NCBI GenBank assembly: GCA_027083655.1
Contig: JALWNS010000133.1
Location: 1-6,619 of the forward strand
DNA length: 6,619 nt
Direction of reading: 5' to 3'
Origin: Bacteroidales bacterium
GTDB taxonomy: Bacteria; Bacteroidota; Bacteroidia; Bacteroidales; S143-33
A program made the position numbers and the translations under genes. The notes beneath the pieces were generated by a model that was not told the DNA's origin, did not search any database, and saw nothing but the letters and a program-made list of their open reading frames with translations. Shown piece by piece: positions 6,572 to 6,619 of the stretch; the first letter of the stretch is position 1; each line of letters opens with the position of its first letter.

Positions 6572-6619
6572 GCAAGACGATCTTATAAACTCCTTATTTC
6601 CAAAGTATTACATTTATAC
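6558..6619 (+). CDS. Possible next gene of the operon, 3' end cut by window edge
   Basis: An ATG 15 bp after the ATPase stop opens a frame of 20 complete codons (MFKLAQDDLINSLFPKYYIY) with no stop before the window ends. All three reverse frames in this stretch close quickly, and the spacing matches the other gaps of the operon. The fragment is not recognised and too short to assign. An A/T-rich stretch of this length can stay open by chance. Confidence 0.35.
   Translation, partial: MFKLAQDDLINSLFPKYYIY

Overview
The window looks like a piece of a Bacteroidota chromosome. It is AT-rich, every gene lies on the + strand, and none of the start codons has a clear Shine-Dalgarno sequence; the leaders are A/T-rich instead. 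The first protein closely resembles the CBS-pair plus ACT-like protein common in that phylum. Genus or family cannot be told from this sequence alone.

Layout: positions 1-651 hold a CBS-domain protein whose frame is open at the left edge, so only its first few residues are missing. A 215-bp gap follows (652-866). Its left part shows nothing convincing. Its right part holds a candidate promoter and an 18-bp imperfect palindrome just before a TetR-type repressor gene (867-1442). The repressor gene overlaps by ATGA a gene for an exported LolA-like lipid or lipoprotein carrier (1439-2200). Two different FtsX/MacB-type ABC permeases follow (2214-3668 and 3685-5118), then a membrane protein with a DUF1295/isoprenylcysteine methyltransferase-like C-terminus (5146-5835), then the LolD/MacB-type ATPase (5856-6542). 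A new reading frame starts at 6558 and runs off the right edge. No stretch above 300 bases lacks a gene.

From 867 to 6542 the genes are separated by -4, 13, 16, 27 and 20 bp, so they very probably form one operon. The two permeases and the ATPase would make a heterodimeric LolCDE-like (type VII) exporter. It would extract a lipid-anchored or hydrophobic substrate from the outer leaflet of the inner membrane and pass it to the periplasmic LolA-like protein. The repressor would autoregulate the operon through the palindrome. The membrane enzyme encoded between permeases and ATPase may modify the exported molecule. The substrate is unknown.

The most unusual observations are a related insert of about 50-55 residues found in both permeases at different points of the periplasmic domain, the membrane enzyme inside the exporter operon, and A-tract repeats at the start of the repressor gene and inside the first permease gene.
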